33,046 nt of DNA from Terrisporobacter petrolearius (GCF_020748185.1 NZ_JAHZMO010000037.1:1-33046); one strand, 5' to 3'; positions 1-9,251 are shown, counted from the first letter of the stretch. The notes: a model not told the origin generated them from the letters alone. Numbers and translations are program-made.

Positions 1-120
1 AGTTTTATCTTTTATATCTAAAGAACGAGCAACACTAACTGCACTCATACCTTGATTTATATACATATCTACAGCTTTCAATTTTACTTCTTTATTATAT
101 TTATTATATTTTTTAGACAT
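1..120 (-). CDS. IS3-type transposase OrfA, N-terminal part (cut by window edge)
   Basis: The first 40 residues are visible, starting MSKKYNKYNKEVKLKAVDMY and continuing with a helix-turn-helix stretch (residues about 12-40, containing MSAVSVARSLDI). This is the usual N-terminus of the small DNA-binding OrfA of IS3/IS150-type insertion sequences. The rest lies beyond the left edge. The start codon at 118-120 follows a run of ten G residues on the coding strand, which takes the place of the ribosome binding site. IS3 elements usually make active transposase by programmed frameshifting between OrfA and OrfB; OrfB is not visible here. Confidence 0.75.
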   Translation of the reverse strand, partial: MSKKYNKYNKEVKLKAVDMYINQGMSAVSVARSLDIKDKT

Positions 121-214
121 AGAACCCCCCCCCCTTATTGTAGTTACATTTAGCATCATTATGCGATGCCTTTTTTTATGTGTCTACTATAAGGGGATTA
201 TACTAATTTTTACA
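1..214 (-). mobile_element. IS3-family insertion sequence, left-end fragment
   Basis: The transposase start lies about 95 bases inside a likely element terminus. Read on the minus strand the terminus begins TGTAAAAATTAGTATAATCC at 214, matching the TG...CA ends of IS3 elements. A small hairpin (GCATC/GATGC, about 152-168) lies between terminus and gene. The other end is outside the window, so the boundary at 214 is inferred from one end only. Confidence 0.5.
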
Positions 215-336
215 GTTCCTTTTTTAATTTACATATATATGCATAACTATTTTCCACATCAATATTAAACATTAAAAAATCATTTTAAGAGTTATTTTTG
301 TATATAATTTATTTTATAAAATAATTATCAGGCATT

Positions 337-1659
337 TTACCACCCATTTATAAAAATATAAGCATCGTCACTGATTTTTCCTTTTATAAAATCGTTGATG
401 GAATTTTCTAATATTTCAATAGATTTATCTAGTTGTGTTTCAGTAATAATTAAAGGTGGTTGAATTCTAAGTGTATTTTCACCTAAGGATATAAGTAGAA
501 GACCATTTTTGATGCATTGATAGCATATTTTCTTTGTGGCAAGTTTATCGGGTAAGTCAACACCTATGGATAAGCCTAAACCACGTATATCTCTTATGAT
601 GTTGGGATACTTATTTTTTAAGCAAATTAGCTTATTCATTAAATATGATCCTTTTTCTTTAGCTTGTTCAATAATATTATCTCGTTCAAATATTTCAATC
701 ATTTTTAAGGCTGCAACACATACTGTAGCATTTCCAGAAAGAGTAAAGGCATGAGCAGGAGCGTTTAAACATTCCATAATTTCACTTTTACCAATTACTA
801 TCCCTAAAGGTAAACCACCTCCCAAAGATTTGCCCATAACAATTAAGTCAGGTTCAATATTGAAATACTCGATAGAAAACCAATAACCACATCTGCCTAA
901 GCTTTGTTGAATCTCATCAACAACAAATAGGATATTATTCTCTTTACATAATTTATATAAATTTTCTACATATCTTTTTGGAGGAACAATAATACCAGAG
1001 TCACCAGCAATAGGCTCAAAAAATACTGCGGCTACTTCATCAGCAGGTAAATACATTCGAAAAGCATTCTTAATTTCTTCCAGACACTCTAGCTTACATT
1101 CAGATTCCTTTTTACCATAGGCACATTTGATGCATATGGGATAATTAAAATGATAAATGTCCGGTAAAAGAGAACCTATTTTTTTTCTCATATTTAAGCT
1201 TATTGCAGAAATTGAAAGTGATCCATAAGTACTACCATGATAAGCCCCATGAAATGAAATGATTTTATTTCTACCAGAATATCCCCTTGATAATTTTATG
1301 GCTGCATCTATAGACTCAGAGCCATTAGTGCTATAAAGAATTTTTTTATTGTTATCTCCAGGAGCTAAATTTATTATTTTTTCTGCAAGAACCACTGGTG
1401 GTTCACAAGTGAAATAAGCAATCGTATATTGTGTAATTTTGTCCATCTGATTTTTTACAGCTTGAGTAATTTCCTCATTACCATGGCCTATGTTAGCAGA
1501 AGAAGCACTAGACAGAAAATCTATATATTCATTTCCATCACAGTCATAAAGCAAAGCTCCTTTTCCACTTTTTATAGCTATTGGACAATAAGGTAGTTTT
1601 TGAATGCTAGATAAAACTTTTTTTTCTCTCAGGCAAATATCCTTATTAGTAAGATTCAT
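337..1659 (-). CDS. Class III PLP-dependent aminotransferase, isoleucine 2-epimerase-like
   Basis: This 440-residue fold-type I PLP enzyme has the class III landmarks: NGSESIDAA (112-120) for phosphate binding, FHGAYHGSTYGS (136-147), FFEPIAGDSG (213-222), VVDEIQ with Asp248, and the Schiff-base lysine Lys277 in MGKSLGGGLPLG. From memory, stretches such as SLNMRKKIG, LPADE, NAPAHAF and the C-terminal GW closely match the Lactobacillus branched-chain amino acid racemase (isoleucine 2-epimerase). A cysteine-rich insert (Cys176, 179, 188, 192) is also seen in many clostridial and archaeal relatives. The likely role is racemising or transaminating branched-chain or related amino acids in the cytosol; a GABA or ornithine transaminase activity cannot be excluded. 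AGGGGTGA lies upstream of the ATG. Confidence 0.8.
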   Translation of the reverse strand: MNLTNKDICLREKKVLSSIQKLPYCPIAIKSGKGALLYDCDGNEYIDFLSSASSANIGHGNEEITQAVKNQMDKITQYTIAYFTCEPPVVLAEKIINLAPGDNNKKILYSTNGSESIDAAIKLSRGYSGRNKIISFHGAYHGSTYGSLSISAISLNMRKKIGSLLPDIYHFNYPICIKCAYGKKESECKLECLEEIKNAFRMYLPADEVAAVFFEPIAGDSGIIVPPKRYVENLYKLCKENNILFVVDEIQQSLGRCGYWFSIEYFNIEPDLIVMGKSLGGGLPLGIVIGKSEIMECLNAPAHAFTLSGNATVCVAALKMIEIFERDNIIEQAKEKGSYLMNKLICLKNKYPNIIRDIRGLGLSIGVDLPDKLATKKICYQCIKNGLLLISLGENTLRIQPPLIITETQLDKSIEILENSINDFIKGKISDDAYIFINGW

Positions 1660-1749
1660 TGTATTTCACCCCTAACAAATTAAAAATATATAATGATAAC
1701 ATATTACATAAATAATAATTCGCCATGTTTGTAAAAGTCAATAAAATAT

Positions 1750-1781
1750 TAAAACTTCCATATGGATATACGGAAGTTTTA
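1750..1781 (-). terminator. Hairpin terminator after the YlbF-like gene
   Basis: AAAACTTCC and GGAAGTTTT pair around an A/T-rich loop. It lies between the YlbF-like stop codon and the aminotransferase start, and has T-rich sequence on both sides. Confidence 0.6.
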
Positions 1782-1798
1782 TGTGTTAAAAATAAAAT

Positions 1799-2119
1799 TT
1801 ATTTTAAGAGCTCGTTTTCTATTGATGAGTAGATTTTTTTCATCATAGAATTAAATTCATTAGTACTATTCATGTAATTTGTTACAAGAGGATCATTAAA
1901 GAAATTTATATACTCTTTATCAAGTTTGGAAACTCTTTTATTTGCATCATCCATTTTATATCTAGAGTAAATTTGATTTTTTTTATTTAAATATGCATCT
2001 AGATGTCTTTTTAAAGACTTATTTCTTTCAAGTTCCTCTTTACATCTATTCATTGTTTTAAACTCTCTAGTACCTTTAATATAATAAGCAAGTTCTTTAG
2101 ATTTTTGATTTATATCCAT
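1799..2119 (-). CDS. YlbF/YmcA-family (DUF964) protein
   Basis: This 106-residue, almost wholly helical, charged protein begins MDINQKSKELAYYIKGTREF. Length, helical pattern and the sequence LAYYIKGTREFKTM fit the YlbF/YmcA family. In Bacillus, members join a complex that modulates RNase Y activity and development; whether this paralog does the same is unknown. An upstream in-frame Met at 2186-2188 would add 23 residues, but a strong AAAGGAGGA precedes the ATG at 2119, so that start was chosen. It reads in the same direction as the pyridoxal kinase upstream, about 90 bp away. Confidence 0.7.
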   Translation of the reverse strand: MDINQKSKELAYYIKGTREFKTMNRCKEELERNKSLKRHLDAYLNKKNQIYSRYKMDDANKRVSKLDKEYINFFNDPLVTNYMNSTNEFNSMMKKIYSSIENELLK

Positions 2120-2206
2120 AAAAATATCCTCCTTTAGGCATATATTATATTTTATAAGCTTAAAGGAAGATATAGAATAAATTTTCATTAATATTTAGAT
2201 TTTTTA

Positions 2207-3025
2207 TTAGATTGAAGTTAAGTCATTTAAAAACATTTCAAACATAACCCCTTGATTCCTATCATTTTCGTACTTAGAAGTATAAGAAACACATTTGTAT
2301 ATAAAATCAGATGCTGTTTTTACTGCAAAATCTAAATCATAATTATTGGTTATAAGTCCACATATTATTGAAACAAAGATATCACCGGTACCACTATAAG
2401 AACATTTATTATATTTAAGTCCATATGTAAAAGATTTATTAGTTTTTCTATCATAAGATAAGTTGTAAATCATTTCATTTCTAATTATACCAGTTATAAT
2501 TACTTTCTCAGGACCTAAATCACTTAAATCTTTAGCTATATTTATAATCTCATTTTCACTAAAATCTTTCCTAAACTTTTTATTTGACAATAAACAAGCT
2601 TCAGTTATATTAGGTGTGATTAGGTTTGAATGTATAACTAAATTTTTCATTTCTTCGCATGTTTTTTCACTAAATATGGGATACATTACACCATCATCAC
2701 CAAGGACTGGGTCAACAATTACAAAAGACTGAGGATTTTCCTTAATAAAATTGCTTACAATATCTATTTGATCTATAGAACCCAAAAATCCACTACATAT
2801 AGTATCTATTTCCAAATTTAAGTTTTTCCAAGTATTTGAGTATTTTTTCATTTCATCAGTCAAATCTAAAAAAGTATATTCACTAAAACCAGTTTGGCTA
2901 GATAAAATAGCTGTAGGAAATGGACAGCACTGTACTTTTAAAGCCGATAATATAGGAATTGCTACGGTAAGAGAGCATTTTCCAATACCAGATAAATCAT
3001 TTATGGCAGCTACCTTTTTTAACAT
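2207..3025 (-). CDS. pdxY: Pyridoxal/pyridoxamine kinase (PdxY/PdxK type)
   Basis: This 272-residue ribokinase-fold kinase phosphorylates pyridoxal, pyridoxamine or pyridoxine in B6 salvage. Visible signs are the N-terminal AAINDLSGIGKCSLT (6-20), VIVDPVLGDDG (102-112), TPNITEACLL (137-146), and the ATP/anion-hole motif SGTGDIF with catalytic Asp215. The length is usual for PdxY-like kinases and shorter than many ThiD proteins. GGAGG lies 8 bases before the ATG. A downstream neighbour in this direction is a PLP-dependent aminotransferase, a fitting though not necessarily functional association. Exact vitamer preference cannot be read from the sequence. Confidence 0.85.
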   Translation of the reverse strand: MLKKVAAINDLSGIGKCSLTVAIPILSALKVQCCPFPTAILSSQTGFSEYTFLDLTDEMKKYSNTWKNLNLEIDTICSGFLGSIDQIDIVSNFIKENPQSFVIVDPVLGDDGVMYPIFSEKTCEEMKNLVIHSNLITPNITEACLLSNKKFRKDFSENEIINIAKDLSDLGPEKVIITGIIRNEMIYNLSYDRKTNKSFTYGLKYNKCSYSGTGDIFVSIICGLITNNYDLDFAVKTASDFIYKCVSYTSKYENDRNQGVMFEMFLNDLTSI

Positions 3026-3246
3026 CTATAAACCTCCATTTTAAAACATTAAAATTATCATACAATTTTATATTACTATAAAAAATAAAAAAATGTTAAT
3101 CTTTTAAATATTAATTGGGAAATAAAAAGCGTATTAATACAATTTTATCTATAAATTTGCAAATAATCCTAAAATTATTTAGGGGAATTTGGACATACTA
3201 AAATTAACTTAAAAATAGATGTACTTTTTATTGGGAGGTGTAGTGC

Positions 3247-4398
3247 TTGAAGGTAGCCAAAAATAAGTATATTAAGTATATGTTATTTGCGTTATCCTTG
3301 GTTTTATTTATGTCATTATTACTTAACTATAAGAATAATAGTTTATGCAAAGAAGAAGCATTAATTAAAGAAGCTTATAATAATGATGAACATCCAAAGG
3401 AAATAAGTGAACAGTATACTGTACTTTTGGAAAATCTTTTTGATTATAGAAACAAAGCAATTTTAGAAAAAAATGAAGACATATTAAAAGGACTTTATGA
3501 TACTGATATAAAGTTTGGCCTTTGGGCATATGAGCAAGAAGTAAAAAAGATGAAGTACTTAGAAAATTGGTCAAGTAAACAAGGAGTAAATTTTAACAAT
3601 ATAAAGACAAAAGTTAAAATAAAAAAAATGAAAGAAAGAGAAAAAAATTTATATGGCATTATTTGTGATGTATCTACAGAATATAAATATTCTTATGAAA
3701 ATGACCCTGATAAAACAAATATGTTTAGAATAGGTACATATCACTACCTTCATGTAAAAATAAAAGATGGAAATTATATAATTGTAAAGGAATGGTACAC
3801 AGATCCATTTGCTGACTCTCTAAACTTAGAAAATATTAAATCTGAGGATATAAAAAATTACATTATAAATCATGAAGAAATTCATCCTGAGTTAACGAAA
3901 GAACAGAAAAAAGCTATAGAATATGCACATAGATACTGTGGGGCAGCAGCTGATGAAGAGTTTGGATTAAGGTTTAATACAAAATATCGTGATTTTAATG
4001 GTGATGGTGGAGATTGTGCCAATTTTGCATCTCAAATAATGTATGAGAGTGGTAAATTTAAAAAAAATGGAATTTGGAATTATGACAATGGTAGCGCAAC
4101 AAAAGCTTGGGTAAATGCACAAGGATTTAAAAACTATATAATAAACAGCGGAAGAGGAAGTTATATTTCTAAAGGAAGTTATGAAGAAGTATATAGACAG
4201 TCTTATAATTTAAGGCCTGGAGATTTCGTTGGATATGAAAAAAAAGGGAGAATAACTCATGTATCAACTGTTACAGGATTTGACTCAAAAGGATATCCTT
4301 TAGTAACTTGTCACAATACAGACAGACTACTAGTTCCATGGGATTTAGGATGGAGTGATAAAGCTATTAAATTTCATTTAATTAAAGTTAATTACTAA
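3247..4398 (+). CDS. Exported amidase-domain protein (amidase_6-like, putative cell-wall hydrolase)
   Basis: The 383-residue protein has an N-terminal hydrophobic segment (11-27) acting as signal or anchor, a charged middle region (50-210) and a C-terminal domain (218-383) typical of amidase_6. The motif GGDCANFASQ supplies the nucleophile Cys257, THVSTV supplies His338, and CHNTD (355-359) completes the likely papain/NlpC-like site. Such domains are often found on exported proteins of spore-formers and are thought to cleave peptide or amide bonds in the wall; the substrate is unknown. A TTG start is used: GGGAGG lies 8 bases upstream, whereas the next ATG (Met12) would cut into the hydrophobic segment. 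Confidence 0.75.
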   Translation: MKVAKNKYIKYMLFALSLVLFMSLLLNYKNNSLCKEEALIKEAYNNDEHPKEISEQYTVLLENLFDYRNKAILEKNEDILKGLYDTDIKFGLWAYEQEVKKMKYLENWSSKQGVNFNNIKTKVKIKKMKEREKNLYGIICDVSTEYKYSYENDPDKTNMFRIGTYHYLHVKIKDGNYIIVKEWYTDPFADSLNLENIKSEDIKNYIINHEEIHPELTKEQKKAIEYAHRYCGAAADEEFGLRFNTKYRDFNGDGGDCANFASQIMYESGKFKKNGIWNYDNGSATKAWVNAQGFKNYIINSGRGSYISKGSYEEVYRQSYNLRPGDFVGYEKKGRITHVSTVTGFDSKGYPLVTCHNTDRLLVPWDLGWSDKAIKFHLIKVNY

Positions 4399-4452
4399 AT
4401 AATATAATTATATAATAGAAAAATTATAAAAATAGTATAGAAATAAATAAGA

Positions 4453-4481
4453 TTGACAAAACTATGTATATATGTTAAAGT
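4453..4481 (+). promoter_or_regulatory. Likely sigma-A promoter of the first cold-shock gene
   Basis: A perfect -35 TTGACA (4453-4458) is followed after 17 bases by TAAAGT (4476-4481). This gives a leader of about 55-60 bases before the cold-shock ATG. Confidence 0.55.
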
Positions 4482-4543
4482 AAAGGTAAAGTTGCATTTT
4501 TAAGCAGCTAAATTAAAGTGTGTTTTTAGGAGGATTTAATTAA

Positions 4544-4744
4544 ATGAAAACTGGTGTAGTAAAATGGTTTAACAATGAAAAAGGATTTGGATTTATATCT
4601 GTAGAAGGTGAAGGAGATGTTTTCGTACACTTTTCAGCTATACAAGGCGATGGATACAAGTCATTAGAAGAAGGACAAAATGTAGAATTCGACGTAGTTG
4701 AAGGTGCAAAAGGTCCTCAAGCTGCTAACGTAGTAAGAATATAA
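4544..4744 (+). CDS. cspA: Cold-shock protein (CspA/CspB family)
   Basis: This 66-residue single cold-shock domain is a five-stranded OB fold. RNP1 (KGFGFI, 13-18) and RNP2 (VFVHF, 26-30) are intact. These proteins bind single-stranded RNA and DNA as chaperones. AGGAGG precedes the ATG. It is a close paralog of the gene at 16095; most differences lie in residues 22-33 and the C-terminal third. A TTGACA promoter and a stem-loop after the gene suggest a monocistronic unit. Confidence 0.95.
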   Translation: MKTGVVKWFNNEKGFGFISVEGEGDVFVHFSAIQGDGYKSLEEGQNVEFDVVEGAKGPQAANVVRI

Positions 4745-4812
4745 TTAAAATTCATATATATTAGTATTAATTAGTAACAAAATATTAGTAATATCTAGTC
4801 ATATGTGAAAGA

Positions 4813-4840
4813 AAAGCCACCTATTAAAGTGGCTTTTTTT
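4813..4840. terminator. Bidirectional terminator between cold-shock gene and unknown gene
   Basis: AAAGCCAC and GTGGCTTT form an 8-bp stem around an 8-base loop, followed by a T run on the plus strand and A-rich sequence on the other side. It serves two convergent genes. Confidence 0.85.
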
Positions 4841-4844
4841 GAAG

Positions 4845-5606
4845 TTAAATTTTTTTTACTAATTTATTTTTATCTATTAAAGTAAAGTTCTCTTTATTTA
4901 TTAATAAATCGTACAACTCACTATCATTGTATCTAAAAAATTTATTTAAACACTCTTCCAAATCATCTTCTAGTTTATCAAACTCATCGTAGTAAGAAAG
5001 GTCAACAGCAAGAGATTCCATTTCTTCTCTTAATTTATCCATATCTACAAATGATAAAGCGTAAGAAAAATCTAGCTTTTTACTTAAAATCATTTCTTTT
5101 ACAGTATTCACTAAATTATCACTCTTATAAGGTATAATAATAACATTATCATTTTTAAAAGCTTCAATTTTATTAATTAAATCACTATATATGATATCAA
5201 GATTTTCGTTTACATAATTATAAAATCCTTTACAACTAAATTTATTGTTCAAATCTCTAATAAACGTTTCGTTAGTAAAGTCTTTCCAAAGTACAGTAGA
5301 AAAACTATTATGAGTATAAACTTTTAATGGTTTACCATCTTCATCATAAAGTAGAGGATAAGTAAGATTATGTTCTTTTGAAATAGTTTTTCTTAAAAGA
5401 TATCCTTTAAATCCTTCTGGTATTAAATTTATAATATAATTATCTAAATCGCTACCCAAATAAACTTCCTTTGAGTTTAATAAAGACTTAATTTCATTTA
5501 AATTCATGTTTTTTAATCTAGACAAACCTTCTTTTGTAAGTATTTGATAAATTTTTTCATTGTATATTTTGTATAAGTAATTCTCTAATTCTAATTGATA
5601 ATTCAT
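4845..5606 (-). CDS. Protein of unknown function, 253 residues
   Basis: I do not recognise this protein. It is acidic and mostly helical, has no signal peptide or membrane span, and contains only one cysteine, near residue 127. A central stretch reads NDNVIIIPYKSDNLVNTVKEM, suggesting a beta strand, and residues 195-235 are strongly acidic. GGAGGAAGAAA lies directly before the ATG, so the start is well supported. It converges on the cold-shock gene with a shared terminator and is divergent from the CBS-domain gene. Confidence 0.75.
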   Translation of the reverse strand: MNYQLELENYLYKIYNEKIYQILTKEGLSRLKNMNLNEIKSLLNSKEVYLGSDLDNYIINLIPEGFKGYLLRKTISKEHNLTYPLLYDEDGKPLKVYTHNSFSTVLWKDFTNETFIRDLNNKFSCKGFYNYVNENLDIIYSDLINKIEAFKNDNVIIIPYKSDNLVNTVKEMILSKKLDFSYALSFVDMDKLREEMESLAVDLSYYDEFDKLEDDLEECLNKFFRYNDSELYDLLINKENFTLIDKNKLVKKI

Positions 5607-5749
5607 TTTCTTCCTCCAAAAAAGTTAGTAGTATATTTATACCCTTTAAATTGAAATTCAAAATATAAATTTTAATTATGAGGCAAATATGATAAAATTA
5701 ATATTAAAGGAAATACTTTTATAATTAGCTAGTTAATTTTGGAGGTGTA

Positions 5750-6181
5750 ATGTTAATGAATATATTGTTTTTCTTAACACCAAAGAGTGAAGTGGCTTTT
5801 ATTTATGAAGACTATACATTGAGACAAACTCTAGAAAAGATGGAGTATCATAAATATTCATCTATACCTATATTGACTCGTGAAGGGAAATATGTAGGAA
5901 CTATAACAGAAGGCGACTTGTTGTGGACATTAAAAGATAATTTTCAAGAGAAGACACTTGATTTTAAATCATTGGAAGATATGCCAATTAGCACAATAAA
6001 AAGAAGAAAGGACAATACGCCAGTATGTGTGGAAGCAAATATTGAAGACTTAATATCAAAGGCTAGAAATCAAAATTTTGTTCCAGTAATTGATGACCAT
6101 GAGACTTTTATTGGTATAATAAAACGAAAAGAGATTATTGAATATTGTTACGATAAAATACATAAAACTGTAAAAATATAA
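5750..6181 (+). CDS. CBS-domain protein
   Basis: The 143-residue protein is a tandem CBS pair (Bateman module) with no attached catalytic domain. The first repeat includes YEDYTLRQTLEKM, IPILTREGKYVGTITEGDLL; the second includes VEANIEDLISKARNQN, FVPVIDDHETFIGIIKRKEI. Such stand-alone pairs usually sense adenine nucleotides or similar ligands; the ligand and partner are unknown. Two in-frame ATGs at 5750 and 5756 share one GGAGG (5741-5745). The second has the more usual spacing, so the N-terminus is uncertain by two residues. Confidence 0.85.
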   Translation: MLMNILFFLTPKSEVAFIYEDYTLRQTLEKMEYHKYSSIPILTREGKYVGTITEGDLLWTLKDNFQEKTLDFKSLEDMPISTIKRRKDNTPVCVEANIEDLISKARNQNFVPVIDDHETFIGIIKRKEIIEYCYDKIHKTVKI

Positions 6182-6193
6182 AAATAGTTTTAG

Positions 6194-6230
6194 AAAATAG
6201 ATAAATTCTAATAGGATTTATCTATTTTTT
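6194..6230 (+). terminator. Rho-independent terminator after the CBS gene
   Basis: A 13-bp stem AAAATAGATAAAT / ATTTATCTATTTT with a 9-base loop is followed by more T residues. Confidence 0.8.
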
Positions 6231-6337
6231 TATTTGAATATAAATTAAAATTTCTTAATTTAGTTACTAGAACATCTAAATGCAGAGATACATATATTTA
6301 TATAAGTTTGAGTATGAGTAACTAGGGGGATAAAAAT

Positions 6338-7704
6338 ATGGGATATTATAATAAATCAACTAATGAAAGCTTAAAATATTTGAAAGTAAGCAAAGAAACT
6401 GGATTAAGTAGTAATGACGTAGAATTAAGACAAAAAACTTATGATTATAATTAGTTCAAAGTTAGAGAGAGCCTTTGTATGAAGTTATAAGTGATATAGA
6501 AAGTGGGAATATGATACCAGCAGATGGAAGGTTAGTAGAGTCTCAAAATTTAAAGTTAAGAGAGGGCATGCTTACAGGAGAATTGGCATATGTTGCTAAG
6601 AGTGCAGGTATTTCAAGTGCTATATTATTTTTATTATATATATGATTACGAAAATGAGTATAAATGAACAAATAAGTTTAAATAGTTAAGGAGTTATTCC
6701 ATTTTTACAATCATTAGAGCATGCTAAGGATATATATGTGTGCATAGCCTTGATCTACCGTTCCAGAAGGATTACTAACTATGGTTAAGCTAAAATAAAT
6801 GCGATGGTAACTAAAAAGGAAGAATGTGAAACTATTGGGTGTGTGTCTGTAATTTGTTCAGACAAAACGGAAATTTTAACTAAAAATAAGATGATTTTGG
6901 AAGATTCCTATATTGATGGAAAGTATATAGGAAGTGCAACAGAATGTGCTTTGCTTTTATATCATATTGACAAAGACTATAAGAGTTTTAGAAAAAATAC
7001 TAATTTATTGTCTCAAGTGCCTTTTAGCTCAGAGAAAAAGTTGATGGGATAAAATGATGGAAGAGGAATATATGAAAACTTCCAAAGATTTATACAGTTT
7101 CAACTTACAGTAAATATAGTTGCCATTATTACAGCTATAATATCACAAGTTTTAGGACAAGAAATGCCTTTTACGACAATACAATTATTATGGATGAATA
7201 TAATTATGTATGGATGTACAGCACTAGCTTTAGGATTAGAGTCTGTAAGAAATTAAGAAAGCCAATAAGAAGAAATGCTAGTATTATAGCCAGAAGTATG
7301 TGTATTAATATATTTATTAATGTGTTGCTTATAGTATTTATAGTTCAATTACAAGAGTACTTTAACATATTAAATGCTACACCAACTAAACAAGGAACTG
7401 TTATATTTTCTTTATTTGCATTTAGTGCACTATTTAATACACTAAACTGTCGAGAGTTAGACTAAATAGTGAAATACCAAATTTTTTCAAAAACAAATTA
7501 GCTCTTGAAGTAATTTTTCTTACATCAGTAGCTCAAATATTGTTTACACAAATATTTAGAGAATTTTTTAGTTCAGTTTCGTTAAGTGTACTTATGTGGT
7601 GTAAAATAATTTTATTGTCTTCTATGGTACTTATTTTAAATGAAATTGTTAAACTAGCCCTTAGAATAGTAAGAAAACAAAGAGACTTGTTATTTAGGAG
7701 ATAA
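6338..7704 (+). pseudogene. Decayed cation-transporting P-type ATPase (Ca2+/PMCA-like)
   Basis: Fragments of one P-type ATPase lie in order in several frames. The N-terminus is MGYYNKSTNESLKYLKVSKE, stopping at 6452. An actuator piece contains IPADGRLVES and MLTGE. A phosphorylation-site piece (from 6804) reads ICSDKTEILTKNKM, where the canonical form is SDKTGTLTxNKM. C-terminal membrane pieces include TIQLLWMNIIMYG and end at 7704 with RKQRDLLFRR. Intact relatives have roughly 850-900 residues (about 2.6 kb); only about 1.37 kb remains, so much of the nucleotide-binding domain is deleted and stops and frameshifts break the rest. The enzyme cannot be active. Confidence 0.85.
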
Positions 7705-7859
7705 TAGAAATTCTATTTAGATAAATTAATAAGAGTTTTGACATACAAAAGTACAAAGTAATTTGGAATAATATACAAAAAACAACATATAATAGTAAAT
7801 TATGTATACACCCTTATTTTATGATGATATAATTGACCTTAAGGGGGGGTGTTGATTTT

Positions 7860-8342
7860 ATGAAAGAAGATACTTTGAACTTTAATAAAATTGGCCTGAA
7901 GCTAAATAAGATTGACATGGACATATTAAGGCTATTGGCAAACGATTGTAGAATTTCTTACGCAGAAATAGCAAGAGAAGTACATCTATCTCGTATGGCT
8001 GTAAGAGAGCGAGTTATGAAAATGACAGAAGAGGGAATAATTGAAAAATTTACAGTACAGGTTAACTCACCTAAAGTAGGACTTAATACAGCTGTATTTT
8101 TACAAGTATCTGCAACACCAAGTGAAATTGATTTTGTTGCAAATGAACTTTGCAAGCATCCGCAAATAGAATCAGTATGTGCTACAACAGGGAAGAATGA
8201 ATTGCATGTTCATGGATATGCGAAAGATTTTCAAGAACTAAACAATTTTATATTTGAGGAAGTTTACAAAATTAAAGGTGTGACAGAAGTTAATTTTAAC
8301 TTAATAACTAAAAAATATAAAAGTAATGGAATATTTATATAA
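7860..8342 (+). CDS. Lrp/AsnC-family transcriptional regulator
   Basis: This 160-residue protein has an N-terminal winged HTH (about 18-68, with IDMDILRLLANDCRISYAEI and VHLSRMAVRERV) and a C-terminal RAM/AsnC effector domain (about 75-155). Such proteins form dimers to octamers and respond to amino acids or related metabolites. A TTG 27 bases upstream would extend the frame, but a strong G-rich SD (AAGGGGGGG) lies 10-18 bases before the ATG at 7860, so that start is preferred. A TATAAT at 7827-7832 could be its -10 element. No adjacent intact gene reveals the regulon. Confidence 0.88.
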   Translation: MKEDTLNFNKIGLKLNKIDMDILRLLANDCRISYAEIAREVHLSRMAVRERVMKMTEEGIIEKFTVQVNSPKVGLNTAVFLQVSATPSEIDFVANELCKHPQIESVCATTGKNELHVHGYAKDFQELNNFIFEEVYKIKGVTEVNFNLITKKYKSNGIFI

Positions 8343-8345
8343 TTA

Positions 8346-8380
8346 AAAACAGCTCTTAGATGATCTAAGAGCTGTTTTAT
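8346..8380. terminator. Bidirectional terminator, Lrp gene / foldase gene
   Basis: A perfect 15-bp stem (8346-8360 with 8364-8378) has a 3-base loop, a T run on the right and an A run on the left. It serves convergent genes. Confidence 0.9.
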
Positions 8381-8383
8381 TAA

Positions 8384-9142
8384 TTATTTATTCATATATT
8401 CAACTGCATTAGGTAATAAAGACTTAACTTCATTTAATTTTTGTTGATAAACTTCACCTTGCTTTTGGTATAATAAAGTTTTTCCTACTTCTTCAGCAAC
8501 TTCATCATATTCAGGAAGAACACTTTCTTTTCTATCTTCTAATTTTATTAAGTGATATCCGAATTGAGTTTTAACAGGTCCACTTACTTCACCTTTATTC
8601 ATATTGAACACAGCTTCCTCAAATTCTGGAACCATTTGTCCTCTTCCAAAAGAACCTAAATCTCCACCAGCATCTTTTGATGGGCAAGAAGAATGCTCTT
8701 TAGCAGCATCTTCAAATGATACTTCACCAGTATTTATTTTGCCTAATATATCATTAGCTTTTTCTTCGCTGTCAACTAATATATGTTTAGCTGAAGCAGT
8801 TTCTGGTTTAGAGAAGCTTTGTTTTTGAGCTTCAAAGAAAGCTCTTTTTTCTTCTTCAGTTATTTTAACACTAGTTAATATTTTGTTTATAACGTATTGC
8901 TTTAATACATTTTCCTCTACTCTTTTCATTTCATTTCTGAATTCTTCATCTTGGTCTATTTTGTTGTCTTTTGCATATATGTATAATAATTCTTGATTTA
9001 TTAAATCATCTAATACATATTTTTGACCTTCTTCAGTTTGAAATTGTTGTGCTTGGTAAGGATCTAGTCCTTGGATTGCACCTTGAACGTCTAAGTTAGA
9101 TATTTCTTTTTCTCCAACTTTAGCTAATATTTTCTTTTCCAT
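8384..9142 (-). CDS. Parvulin-type peptidylprolyl isomerase (PrsA/SurA-like, cytoplasmic form)
   Basis: The 252-residue protein has an N-terminal helical chaperone part (1-110) with LDDLINQELLYIYAKDNKID, then a rotamase domain (about 115-205). The latter contains ASAKHILVDSEEKA, GGDLGSFGRGQMVPEFEEAVF and FGYHLIKLEDR, followed by a C-terminal helix. It catalyses cis-trans isomerisation of prolyl bonds and may act as a chaperone. Unlike PrsA it has no signal peptide or lipobox; the sequence starts directly with MEKKILAKVGEKEIS, so a cytosolic role is inferred. AAGGAG lies upstream of the ATG. Confidence 0.88.
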   Translation of the reverse strand: MEKKILAKVGEKEISNLDVQGAIQGLDPYQAQQFQTEEGQKYVLDDLINQELLYIYAKDNKIDQDEEFRNEMKRVEENVLKQYVINKILTSVKITEEEKRAFFEAQKQSFSKPETASAKHILVDSEEKANDILGKINTGEVSFEDAAKEHSSCPSKDAGGDLGSFGRGQMVPEFEEAVFNMNKGEVSGPVKTQFGYHLIKLEDRKESVLPEYDEVAEEVGKTLLYQKQGEVYQQKLNEVKSLLPNAVEYMNK

Positions 9143-9251
9143 ATTATTAGTTACTCCTTTATACCCTTAATATTTTATAATAACTTTCAGTATAAATAAT
9201 ACCAAAAAATATATACTATGTCTAATATTTCCTTATATTAATATATGGTAA

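Noticed and set aside
6804..7465. Two separate small proteins
   Set aside because: Both frames are consecutive pieces of the broken P-type ATPase.
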